Assembly (NCBI GenBank): GCA_003439945.1
Contig: QVRM01006001.1
Location: 1-64,000, forward strand
Length of the DNA: 64,000 nt
Direction of reading: 5' to 3'
Source of the DNA: Dermanyssus gallinae
Taxonomy: Eukaryota; Arthropoda; Arachnida; Mesostigmata; Dermanyssidae
This document shows positions 24,900-34,266 of this stretch, piece by piece (the first letter of the stretch is position 1; each line of letters begins with the position of its first letter). The notes beneath the pieces are model-generated. The model did no database searches, had not been told where the DNA came from, and worked only from the letters and a program-made list of their open reading frames with translations. Made by a program: the position numbers and the translations under genes.

Positions 24900-26215
24900 G
24901 AGGTGTGTTCAAAAAGCGACTTTGAATTTTCGCGGGTTACGTATATTCGAATTTCGATTTTTTGTGGCGTTATGTTGGTACTCATGTCTCTCACTTATGC
25001 CGACAAGCTCGGCCATTTTGAATGTTCACTTAATTGTTGACAGCTGCTTTGCTTGCACGTGTTTTGGATCGTCTTCGATTTTTACCTATTCAAAAAAATG
25101 GATCAAAGAACCTGTATCAAATGTTGTGTGAAAAACGAAATTAAGTGCGCGGATGCATTCCGAATGTTGACTGTGGCATACGGAGAAGCTACCTTGGACC
25201 GAAGCAACGTTTATCGGTGGTACAAAATGTTCTCAGAAGGCCGAGAAGATGTGAACGACGAAGAGCGTGCCGGACGTCCCGAGCACTTCAACAACAGACG
25301 AAAAAATTAATGAAGTGGAGAAAATGGTATTGGCCAATCGTCGAATCACCGTTAGAGAAGTTGCTGAGGACCTAAACATATCGATTGGCTCGTGCCATTC
25401 GATTTTTATCAATGATTTGGGCATGAGACGGGTCGCCGCGAAATTCGTACCAAAATTGCTCAATTGCGACCAAAAACAGCATCGCATGAACATTGCTAAT
25501 GAGATGTTGGACTCTGTCCGCGACGACCCAAATTTGCTCCAGAGGGTCATAACTGGTGACGAATCGTGGGTTTATGGTTATGACGTGGAAACCAAAGCTC
25601 AATCATCTCAATGGAAGCTGCCGCACGAACCAAGACCGAAAAAAGCGCGCCAAGTTCGGTCGAATGTGAAAGTTTTGCTGACAGTTTTCTTCGATTGCAG
25701 GGGCGTGGTGCATCATGAGTTCTTGCCAGCAGGGTAGAACGGTCAATAAGGAATATTACCTGCAAGTTATGCGCAATTTGCGCGAAGCAATCCGCCAGAA
25801 ACGCCCGGATTTGTGGAAGAACAAAAATTGGCTTTTGCACCACGATAACGCCCCTGCTCACACATCGTTGCTTGTGCGCGAGTTTTTGGCCAAAAACAAC
25901 ACACTAATGATGCCGCAGCCACCGTATTCCCCAGATCTGGCCCCCTGTGACTTTTTCTTGTTCCCTAAAACTGAAGAGGCCCATGAAAGGACGACGTTAC
26001 GCTACGCTTGACGAGATAAAGACGGCATCGAAGGAGGAGCTGAACAAGATAAAAAAAATGGTTTTTTGAAGTGCTTCGAAGATTGGAAAAACCGTTGGCA
26101 CAAGTGTATAATATCTCATGGGGATTACTTTGAAGGGGACAAAATAGATATTCATGAATAAATGAATAATTTTTGAAAAAACACAAAAGTCGCGATACTT
26201 TTTGAACACACCTCG
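24899..26215 (+). mobile_element. Complete but inactive mariner transposon (DD34D)
   Basis: The ends are inverted repeats: CGAGGTGTGTTCAAAAAG at the left and its complement at the right, each flanked by TA, the mariner target. The element is 1,317 bp, the usual mariner size. It carries one transposase gene (25,098-26,161) with frame breaks. Both termini are present, so the element could in principle be mobilised in trans by a related transposase. The ends and protein match the broadly distributed arthropod mariner group. Inference: an old, once horizontally mobile element. Confidence 0.93.
25098..26161 (+). pseudogene. Mariner transposase, frameshifted
   Basis: A mariner transposase cuts and pastes the element between its terminal repeats. 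The N-terminus (MDQRTCIKCCVKNEI) carries the paired helix-turn-helix region, including YRWYKMFSEGRE. The catalytic part shows GDESWVYGYD, HHDNAPAH and YSPDLAPCDFF, with 34 residues between the second and third Asp: the mariner DD34D triad is intact. The frame breaks at about 25,281, 25,725, 25,975 and 26,055. Each break looks like a one-base gain, at least two of them in homopolymers. The stop is at 26,159-26,161. All three acidic residues survive, so the inactivation is recent relative to substitution decay, or some breaks are assembly errors. Confidence 0.92.
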
Positions 26216-26216
26216 T

Positions 26217-26223
26217 ATATATG

Positions 26224-26254
<31 letters not shown>
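26217..26254. repeat. (AT)n tract at the right mariner flank
   Basis: AT run starting in the TA target copy on the right side of the mariner. Confidence 0.9.
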
Positions 26255-26337
26255 ACATTAACCCAAAACAACAAACAGGTCTTATAAAAATATTTATAAG
26301 GTATAATATTTTATTTATTTTAAAATAACAGTTACAG

Positions 26338-26515
26338 CCGGGCTGACCCTCAGCCCAGATTAACCGCCTACGGGACTGCTTTTCGCATTACTTCACAGAC
26401 GGACCCCCATAAATACAACTCTGCAACGGTGGGGCTCAAACCCGCGCACCATCCAAGTGTCTTCTCCGGTCGCGAGGCGCAGGCGAATGCACCCACCACG
26501 CCACCGGGCTCGACA
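26338..26515 (-). mobile_element. tRNA-derived SINE, copy 2 (minus strand)
   Basis: Reading the minus strand, the copy starts GTCGAGCCCGGTGGCGTGGT and has GCGCGGGTTTGAGCCCCACC as the B box. TTTATGGGGGTCCG, a stretch GCGAAAAGCAGT and an end in CTGAGGGTCAGCCCGG follow. Order and spacing match the other SINE copies. Confidence 0.85.
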
Positions 26516-26682
26516 GTATTAGAATATTACTCTAATTTAAGATAAGGGTTCCTCTCTGCTGTAGAGCCGATGCTTCAGCAAATGGGCTTCGTCATTATTA
26601 TGACAACACTCGCGCACGTAAATACGCAAAATACCATTGAGTTAAGCAGAAGGAGCAAAACAAGGTGCCAGATGAGACTTAC

Positions 26683-27004
26683 CGCTAAGGCTATCTCCAG
26701 GCCACGATCCATGATCCAGTTGAGTCATAGCTCCAAAGGCAAATCCCAGCCGGGGGGGTGGTTGAGGATAGTAATGTTGTTGTTGTTGTTGTTGCTGTTG
26801 ATGTTGTTGGTGGTGGTGGTGGTGAAGCTGTTGTTGTTGCTGCTGCTGGTGGTGAAGGTGGGGGTGGTGCAACAACATCTGATGTTGATGTTGTTGCGGT
26901 TGTTGTTGTTGTTGCTGTTGTTGCCCTGGCGATGCCGCGCAGTGCTGGGGCATACAGCCTGCGGCAGCCTGGGGCTGAGGTGGGGGCAAGAGCTCCAGAC
27001 TGAC
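26683..27004 (-). CDS. Gln/His-rich host exon (partial gene)
   Basis: Minus-strand exon of about 107 codons, open throughout. It begins VSLELLPPPQPQAAAGC, passes through two poly-Gln runs with His-rich spacers (HLHHQQQQ, LHHHHHQQHQQ) and ends YYPQPPPRLGFAFGAMTQLD and then GDSLS. The downstream boundary is a strong donor (CTTAGCG then GTAAGT). The upstream boundary is a weaker acceptor (AAGCAG then GTCAG), and other acceptors up to about 27,090 keep the frame. The non-repeat C-terminal half reads like ordinary protein, which separates it from the pure repeat frames nearby. Poly-Gln/His tracts are common in arthropod transcription regulators, but no DNA-binding domain is visible, so the gene is not named. 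The exon leaves phase 1, so another coding exon should lie below 26,683. Confidence 0.55.
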
Positions 27005-27179
27005 CTGCTTGGCGTGTACTCTTCTACCGATGACAATTAACCAGCAACGAACCAGTGCAATTAACCATAATCCCACACTGTAACAGCCCGAAGGTGTCGG
27101 CACCGGCCGAATGAAGTTTTTCTTGTCGTTTTACACGTCGTCGTCGTCGTCGTAGTAGTAGTAGTTGTCCAGCTTTTTC

Positions 27180-28970
27180 TTAAAAGTATCCGGTCGATAT
27201 TGTTTTCATTGTTGTTGTTATTTCTGTTGTTTCTGCTGCTGCTGCTGCTGATGTCTTGTATTCACGTCGTTACTGTTGTTGGTGTTTGCATCAAAATCTG
27301 GTTGCTTCTTATTTATGGTAGGCAAACGCGATGAGGGTTAATACACACAGACAACACGCACAGGCACGAAACGAACGAAGGCAAGATCATTTGAGCAAGA
27401 GCGAGGCGAACGGTGCTGGGTATCCTTCTGCGTTATCATATCACCTTTTGTTATCCACGGCAGTAATTAAGACAGTGGCGTGCTTGGATACTGGCGTTTG
27501 TATTCTCCGAACCTGGGCGTACTAGCTGCCGGTGTTGTTGTTACTGTTGTTGTTGTTGTTTTTGTTGTTGTTGTTGCTGTTGTCGTTGTTGCTGTTTTTG
27601 TCGTCACTGTTGTCTATCTGCTGTTCTGGCTTCCTCTACATCTAACTGGTTCACGTTGACTCTCGCTCTCTTGAACCTCCCCCCTCTTGCATTTATCACT
27701 TTTCTTCTTCTATATTCTTCTGTCCGTCTGCCAACGGTTCCTCTTCGTCATTGCAGAGAAGATTGCACGCCTTCGGTCGATGGATCGTGAGGACTTCGCC
27801 GTCTTCGCGCTCAGTGCATCTCGTCGCCTGCGTTATCGTCTTCTACTTACTATTTCTGTTACTACTACGACTTCACGTCACTTCACGTGCTGAACTTCCG
27901 TCTCCTGCTCCGATCTCTCAGCAGCGAACATGAACTCAGCACAATCATTCACGTTTGCCAGGCTCTTACTTTCGACTATGAACGACTTTGGTTATTGTTT
28001 CGGTTTACTGTGGTCAGTCACGCTACTACTACTACTACTACTAAAGAAGGACACCTGACTTGAACATATTTTTTATGACACACGAACCAAGCTGGACCTT
28101 AGCATCGCATCGCACCGGCCCGCCTCGCACAGCACCGCATCATACCTGAACAGCACCACACAACTTCAATGAAGAGATAGATGAACGAGGACCGCGCACA
28201 AAGCATGACCACCACGACCACGACTACTCGTGACTCATTGACTCACCCACTCACTCACTTACTCACTGATGAACACTGATTGAAGGGCTGAGATTGACTG
28301 AGCTCACGCGTTCGTTGATTGACTCAACACCTGCAACGTTTACTGTTCGCATTGCCATTTGTCGTCATCGGTGTTATCGTTTTTCTTGTTGTTGTTGTTG
28401 TTGTTATTGTTGTTGTTGCTTTTGTTGTTGTAGCTGTTATTATTGTCGTTCTTGGTCAGCCAACATTGACCGGCGGCATAAAGGGTTCTTCTGATCGTTG
28501 GTTTGCGTTTAGGCCGTCTTTGTCCTCTATGCTCTCTCATTGCGCGGACATCGATCGTTTTGCCGCGTATACTCTCATCGTGCCAATCGCTCCAACATCT
28601 CCAGCCTCACCACGCACAGCTGTGTGTCATCGTGATCTCTATGCTAATCCGTTGAGATTGGCTCATGGTCATGTCGAAGATCGTTCATCGGCGAACTTCG
28701 CCAATGTACTTTCTATATCACTGTGACGCCTCGAACTGCAATTGCACTAGAACTTGCGTATCTTACGGCCTATCGCCAACGAAATGTGCGATGTGCCTCT
28801 CGACGACCCGCATCGTGCCTGACTAGTACGGGACGTGCACACTTCAGAGTCTGCAGAACGCAGAGGGTATCTGTAGCAGCTTGTTGTACTTGTTTTTGTT
28901 GTTGTTGTTGCTGCTGGTGTCGTTGAGGATGATGATACTGATGATGGTTTTGTTGCTGTTGCCGTGTTTT
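27180..28970. repeat. TTG/CTG-rich block, no gene resolved
   Basis: TTG runs lie at 27,210-27,255, 27,530-27,605, 28,385-28,445 and 28,895-28,990, with ordinary sequence between them. No frame outside the runs could be tied to a domain or a splice pair. Confidence 0.7.
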
Positions 28971-29221
28971 GGTTGTTGTTATTGTTGTTGTTGTGGTCTT
29001 TGTTGCTCTATTACCGCTGCTGTCTCGTAGTGAGTGAGTGGTCGCAAGATCATCATCGAGAACTCGAGACTCGACTAGAGGTTCTTGTTGCAGCACCCAG
29101 TAGCCCGGCCAGCAGCAGCAAGCGGCAGCAACGACAGTAGAATCGGCAGCACTTCCAGCAGTATTGAAAGGTGTCGTTGTATCAGTAATTGATACTACAT
29201 GACATTGATACACAAGTTTTT

Positions 29222-29645
29222 CGAACTAATTGAAGTTGTAGTTCTAGTTGAAGTTGTAGTACTAGTTGAAGCTGTAGTACTAGTTAAAGTCGAAGTTCTA
29301 GTTGAAGTTGTAGTGTACTGGTTGAAGTTGTAGTGTCCTAGTTGAAGTTGTAGCTCTAGTTGAAGTTGTAGCTCTAGTTGAAGTTGTAGTTGTAGTGAAA
29401 GTTGTAGTTCTAGTTGAAGTTGTAGTACTAATTGCAGTTGTAGTACTAGGTGAAGTTGCACGCTCTAGTTGAGGTTGTAGTGCACTCGTTGAAGTTCTAG
29501 TAGCTCTAGTTGAAGTTCTAGTAGCTCTAGTTGAAGTTGTAGTGCACTAGTTGAAGTTGTAGTGCACTAGTTGAAGTTGTAGTGCACTAGCTGAAGTTGT
29601 AGTAGTGCACTAGTTGAAGTTGTAGTAATGCACTGGTTGAAACCG
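29222..29645 (+). repeat. Minisatellite, unit about 18-24 bp
   Basis: About twenty variants of CTAGTTGAAGTTGTAGT, some extended with GCA before the next CTAGTTG. The array spans about 420 bases, and the last units (from 29,530) are the most alike. On the minus strand it reads as repeating Gln-Leu, which I take to be incidental. Confidence 0.92.
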
Positions 29646-29899
29646 GTCGTAGTGTACGGGACGACAGGCGTTAGAATAGTTGGAAAAGCGACGACGTCCG
29701 GCCGCTGTCCGTTTGTTCGTCCGGCCGGCCGGATGGTTGATGACCCAGCACGGTGATGAGCAGCACGGTGCTGCGCCGTTCGACGCGGCGTTTGGCTCCG
29801 TCCGACCGTCGTCCGACCGTCGTTCGTCTGTCTTCTACCGGGCCTGGCCGACTAGCTCTGTGCCGTTGCCGGCGTGCTGGAGCTGGTGCTAGAGCTGGC

Positions 29900-30400
29900 G
29901 TTGGCGCTGGAACTGGCCCCTGCCGCCGCCAACGTCGCCGCCACCGCCACCGTTGCCGTTGCCGCTACAGTCGTCGCCGCCGCCGCCGCCGCCGTGGTCG
30001 CTCCGTTGCGTCTTCAGACTCACCACCACCGCCAAAGCCGATCGTGGCAACCGCTGGCGACTGCTGTTGTTGTTGTTGTCGTCGTTATCTTCGTTATCGT
30101 TGTTGTTGATGCTGCGTTGTTGTTGATGCTGCCGTTGTTGTTGTTGATTGCTGTTGTTGTTGTTGTTGTTGGCGATGTCTGTCCGCCTGTCCATCCGTCT
30201 GCGCGTCTGTCTGTCTGTCGTGAGTCAAGCCGGCGTGGTATAGGCCACGACGCGGCGGCTCCCAATGCTGCCCATCTTACGACGGTGACTGCTTCTACCA
30301 CCTCTTTTGCTGGTGCTTCTGCTGCTGTTGCTGTTGTCGTTGTTAGTGCTGCTGTTGTTGTTGTTGTTGTTGTTGTTGCTGGATGCTGGTTCCGCTGTGG
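29900..30400. repeat. GCC-rich and TTG-rich block
   Basis: Contains a GCC/GTC run (29,915-30,000), TTG runs (30,063-30,170 and 30,345-30,380) and a TCTG run. It is CpG-rich and could contain a promoter or 5'UTR, but nothing decisive is visible. Confidence 0.55.
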
Positions 30401-30598
30401 TCGCCGGCGCGCCGCCGCGACTACGTTCTAGTCCAGTCGTCGTCGCTTCACAGAGAGAAGGAAGCGAAATAGGGGCGGCGGGAGGAAAGGAGGAAAAAGA
30501 TGCAGAGGGGGAGGAGGAGGAGGAGGCGGATGAGAAGGAGATGGAGGCGGAGAAGGTGTATTTTTTCTTCTTGATTTTTTATTTTTCTTCCTTTCTAG

Positions 30599-30632
30599 CG
30601 GTGGAGGCGCCGTGGCCACCGACGTCGCCATC

Positions 30633-30664
<32 letters not shown>

Positions 30665-30940
30665 ACAACAACAACGGTGGCACTCTTCACCCTTTGTCAC
30701 TGCTGCAGCAGCAGCAGCAGGGGCGGCCAATGGTGGGCAATTTTCGCGCGGCGCGCACTCTACGTCCCCCACAGAGCGTATTGAAAAGCTGCTGCTGCTG
30801 CTGCGGCTGCAGCTTGATGATGATGATGGAGCTGAGGCTGATAGTGGTAATGAAGAAACTGGTGATAATGGTGATGGTGATGATGATGATGATGGTGGTG
30901 GTGGTGATGTTGATGATGATGATACTTCTGACAAGTCCGG
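30599..30940 (+). CDS. Possible plus-strand exon, Asn/Asp-rich
   Basis: A strong acceptor (pyrimidine tract, then TTTCTAG) ends at 30,598. The frame after it reads GGGAVATDVAI, a poly-Asn run, an Ala run, RGAHSTSPTERIEKLLLLL and then a long Asp/Gly-rich acidic segment ending DTSDKSG. A weak donor (G then GTAACC) lies at 30,940; without it, the frame runs on to 31,124. The acceptor and the non-repeat stretch in the middle favour coding, but much of the frame is trinucleotide repeat, so this is only a candidate. No function is proposed. Confidence 0.3.
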
Positions 30941-31313
30941 TAACCTGATCAGTGGTCGTGGTGGTAACGAGGGTGGACGGGGGCGGCAAACATTATGCCG
31001 CACCGTATGCCAGCACCGTACCGGCGAAGCATCGACAAGCAACTGCCGAGACACGAGCAATCGTGGTCATCGCGAAGATATTGAAGATCGAAACACGCCG
31101 GACAGTTGGTTAATGAGTGGATGAACCAGTTCGACTGTTGGTGGTTAGACTCGGTCGGTCGGCTTTAGATGGTTGGTTATAAATCGAATCAAAACGATGG
31201 CAATCTTTGGTTCATTCGGTGGCCGGCAAATCAGTCGGTCGCCGCTGTCCCGCACTGTCGAGGTATATGCGGCAGGGGGTTGGTGTAGATACGAGTCGGC
31301 GACTCCCGCCTAA

Positions 31314-31655
31314 TTGGTAACAAATTTGAAGACGTCAAGCCTCGAAGCCAGTGGTAACAGCAATATTCGCAGCAGTAGTAGCGGCAGTAGCAAGAATGGT
31401 CGTGGGGTAACGACGACGACCACAACGGGGTCAAGCGGGGGTGACAGAAAAAGCGAAACAATTGCGTCGGTAGACACCCCAGGAAACAGCAGTAGAAGCA
31501 ACATGAGCAGCAGCAGCAACAACAGCAACAACAACAACAACAACAACACGAGCAACAAAAAACAGCGAAAAGCGGCAATTGCCACAGCAATTCTAACAGC
31601 GAAGAAGGAGCGTCCTGAATCAGTTTTTCTACTTGACAAACTTGCCAACTAATTC
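31314..31655 (+). CDS. Possible plus-strand terminal exon, Ser/Asn-rich
   Basis: A 112-codon frame reads KTSSLEASGNSNIRSSSSGS, then Thr, Ser and Asn runs, then a basic tail KKQRKAAIATAILTAKKER and a terminal stretch before TAA. The mixed tail after the repeats looks protein-like. It lies about 370 bases after the 30.6 kb candidate on the same strand and could belong with it. No acceptor is convincing and no domain is recognised. Confidence 0.25.
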
Positions 31656-31861
31656 TAGTAGTTGTACTGGTATTTGTAGCAGTAATTAGCAGTGATTAAT
31701 TAGCAGTACCAATCTGGTTACAGCAGCAGCAGCAGCAACTGGAAACGTAGAATATAGTGGCCAATTGGAGCCTGCGGACCCACCTGTGGAATAGGCATGC
31801 GCGCACGCAGTCAGATGTCAGTTATGAATAGTATTGTAGACGTAGTAGTATATGTTGTTGT

Positions 31862-32034
31862 CGAGCCCGGTGGCGTGGTGCATTAGCCTGCGCCTCGCGA
31901 CCGGAGGAGACACATAGGTGCGCGGGTTCGAACCCTACGGTTGCCCATTTGTCTTAATGGGAGTCCGTCTATGAAGCAATGCGAAAAACAGTACCGTGGA
32001 CGGTAAATCTTGGCTGAGAGTCAGCCCGAAAAAA
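31862..32034 (+). mobile_element. tRNA-derived SINE, copy 3
   Basis: One of the best-preserved copies. The head is GAGCCCGGTGGCGTGGTGCA (A box) and the B box is GCGCGGGTTCGAACCCTACG. The middle is AATGGGAGTCCGTCTATGAA. The end is TTGGCTGAGAGTCAGCCCGA followed by an A run. The tRNA-like GGTTCGA box supports a pol III promoter. Confidence 0.85.
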
Positions 32035-32039
32035 ATTTA

Positions 32040-33740
32040 GATATCAATAGTAGTCAATCGGGTCTTTCTAGTTCGTGTGTCCACCACAATGAACATCGGC
32101 ACCGCGACGACAACGACGACACCGTCAGGACCATCAGTAAAGACATCAGTCAACGGATTATGCTGTGACATTTCGTTGTTCACTTGGCATGTTGCCGATG
32201 ACCATACAGTACACATAGTATACAACGAGAACAAAAGCAGGCGAATCACACAGGCCCTTAGTAATTAACAGTCCACAGATGAAGGGAATTACTGAGGAGA
32301 CAAACCTTCAGCAAAATGAACATAACCTTTCAGAGTCCTCCTTGCTGTTTGTCATTTCTGTCGTTGTCATCGTTTTTGTTGTTGTTGTTGTTGTTGCTAT
32401 TTTTACCAGTCCGCTACTGCTGTTGTTGTTATTGTCGTCGTTGTTGTTGTAATTATTTTTATTTTCTTCGTTATCGTCATAATCATCATCATCATTATCG
32501 TGGTTGTCGTCGTCAACGGCACCTTTGATCGTGTTCTCTCGACCTCGTTATCACATTCTGTGGAGATGCTGCCATCGATTGCTTATACTAGTTGCTACAG
32601 GTTGCTACCTATTGTTGCACTGCTAAAAGTACTCCTAATTCTAGTCCTGCAGCGCCTACCGCTGTTGCTGGTAGTACAGTTCTAGACGTGAAATCAGCCG
32701 CAAGCAGCTGACGCTAGACGCAGACGCGGCCGTGCGGCGTGAGTACCGTACCACACACTACACCACGTACCGGCATCAGCGGTACCATGTACCACCATCC
32801 TTATCATACGTTTTCACCGTGTGTGACTTTGGCCCTCGCGCTTCTGTCGGTGAGGTGGCGTCGCTTATCGCTTTGTTCAGCTTGCTCGCATGTTCACTGT
32901 AGGCAACTTCTTCTCACGCAGCAGTGTTTTTGGGTGTAATTCCTTTCATCATCCCTCGATTTTCACGGTATGTCTCCCCTGCTCTCTTTCGCGCGCTCTC
33001 TTTCTCCATATACATCCTTTCTCCATATATAGTAGATATCTATCCTTCTATATAACAAATATCTATCTAATCGTTTTGTGCGCTTTCAGTTCTTCTGTTT
33101 GCCACTCAGATCGAGGCCACTGGCTACGGAGCAAAAATTGATGGCGAATGCCGGGCCCGAAGCACGGCCGAAGCACGTAGCCTCTCATTCTTCTCAACCA
33201 GCCACCCACCCACCTATTTGGCGCGACGGTAAATACACTTCGTGTGGTCTTCTTCTGCAAATGTTACCGTTGTTGCCTCCGTTTGTGTCTAGCCTGGGTC
33301 CTGTTCTGGCATGGCGTATTGGGGCCTGCGGGCACCTTCGGTCGACAAGTCTTCGAGCCGGTACTGGCGGCCCGTTCGATTCTGGTGGTATTGTTCATGT
33401 TGCGTTCTGGTGACACCCTCGACAATGGCCTAGACAACAACACTAACAACAACAGTAGAAATAACAATGACAAGAACAACGATGCTGACTCATTGATCGT
33501 TGTTTTTAATGTTATTGTTATGATTGTTGATGTTGTTGTTGCTATTGTAAACAACACGCAAGCAGCAAACAAACAGCAACGCGGATTAAGAATAGCGAGA
33601 GTCAAGCTGAGACGGACGCACAGACGTACAGGAAGACTGAATCAGACAAACACAGAGAGAGAGGGGGGCAAAAGCTAGAGAGAGAGGGGGGAGAGGAAGG
33701 GAATAAGGAAAGAGACGGACTGTTTTGACTAGACCGGGTT
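32040..33740. other. No gene resolved; TTG and AAC runs
   Basis: Contains TTG runs (32,370-32,460 and 33,520-33,545), an AAC run (33,430-33,480) and ordinary sequence. Open frames overlap on both strands without domains. Confidence 0.45.
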
Positions 33741-33802
33741 GACTTTACCCCCGTGGATGTGCTTGCACCGCGCTCCGTGACCGGCGGCAGGACCGGCGAG
33801 TC

Positions 33803-33985
33803 TTGTTTAAAGCTAGGGGGCGCTTCTGGTGGGCGCCCATCCGTTCGCCGTTGTGTGAGGGCGCCACTTGCGCCTTTGTTGTCGTCGTCACTCTCATCGC
33901 CGCCACCGCCGTGGCCAAAAACGGCAAAAACATTACGAAGCTGAGCAAGCCACTGAACACTAAACACCTTCTCTCAACCACCGGG
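33803..33985 (+). CDS. Possible signal-peptide exon
   Basis: A 61-codon plus frame starts MFKARGRFWWAP. It contains a hydrophobic run (CAFVVVVTLIAATAVA) that would serve as a signal peptide or membrane anchor, followed by KNGKNITKLSKPLNTKHLLS. A possible donor (CCGG then GTAAAA) lies at 33,986, overlapping the stop. It could be a 5' coding exon of a secreted protein, but no partner exon was identified and the antisense frame is also open. Confidence 0.25.
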
Positions 33986-34050
33986 TAAAAGTCGCAGTGG
34001 GTTCCCACGAGGTCGACTTTAGGCTTTTTCGATCTCGGATACGTGCCTGT

Positions 34051-34266
34051 AGGGCTGTGTGGCTTGTCGATTCCGGTGGTGTGGTGGCATGCGTCTGCGC
34101 CTCGCGATCGAAAGAGACACATAAGGGCGCGGGTTCGAGCCCCACCGTTGCACATTTGTATTTATAGGGGTCCGTCTATGAATCAATGCGAAAAGCAATC
34201 CCATGGACATTAAATCTTGGCTGAGAGTCAGCCCCGGAAGGCTTTTTTTTAGGGCTGTGTGGCTTG
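34051..34266 (+). mobile_element. tRNA-derived SINE, copy 4, with target-site duplication
   Basis: The SINE body is 34,067-34,250. It has the head TCCGGTGGTGTGGTGGCATG, B box GCGCGGGTTCGAGCCCCACC, middle TATAGGGGTCCGTCTATGAA, the end CTGAGAGTCAGCCCCGGAAG and a T-rich terminus. It is flanked by identical 16-base direct repeats, AGGGCTGTGTGGCTTG, at 34,051-34,066 and 34,251-34,266. That is the signature of LINE-mediated retroposition and fixes both element borders. Confidence 0.93.

Noticed and set aside
28319..28726. 135-codon plus frame with a Val-rich hydrophobic run
   Set aside because: The hydrophobic run is a TTG repeat read as Val. The remainder has no recognised feature.
29222..29645. 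CRISPR-like array from repeated units
   Set aside because: Units are contiguous variants without unique spacers, in a eukaryotic context, so it is a minisatellite.
30428..31060. 210-codon minus frame, Pro/Ser/Leu-rich
   Set aside because: Antisense to the stronger plus-strand candidate; its Pro and Ser runs come from GAGG and GATGAT repeats.
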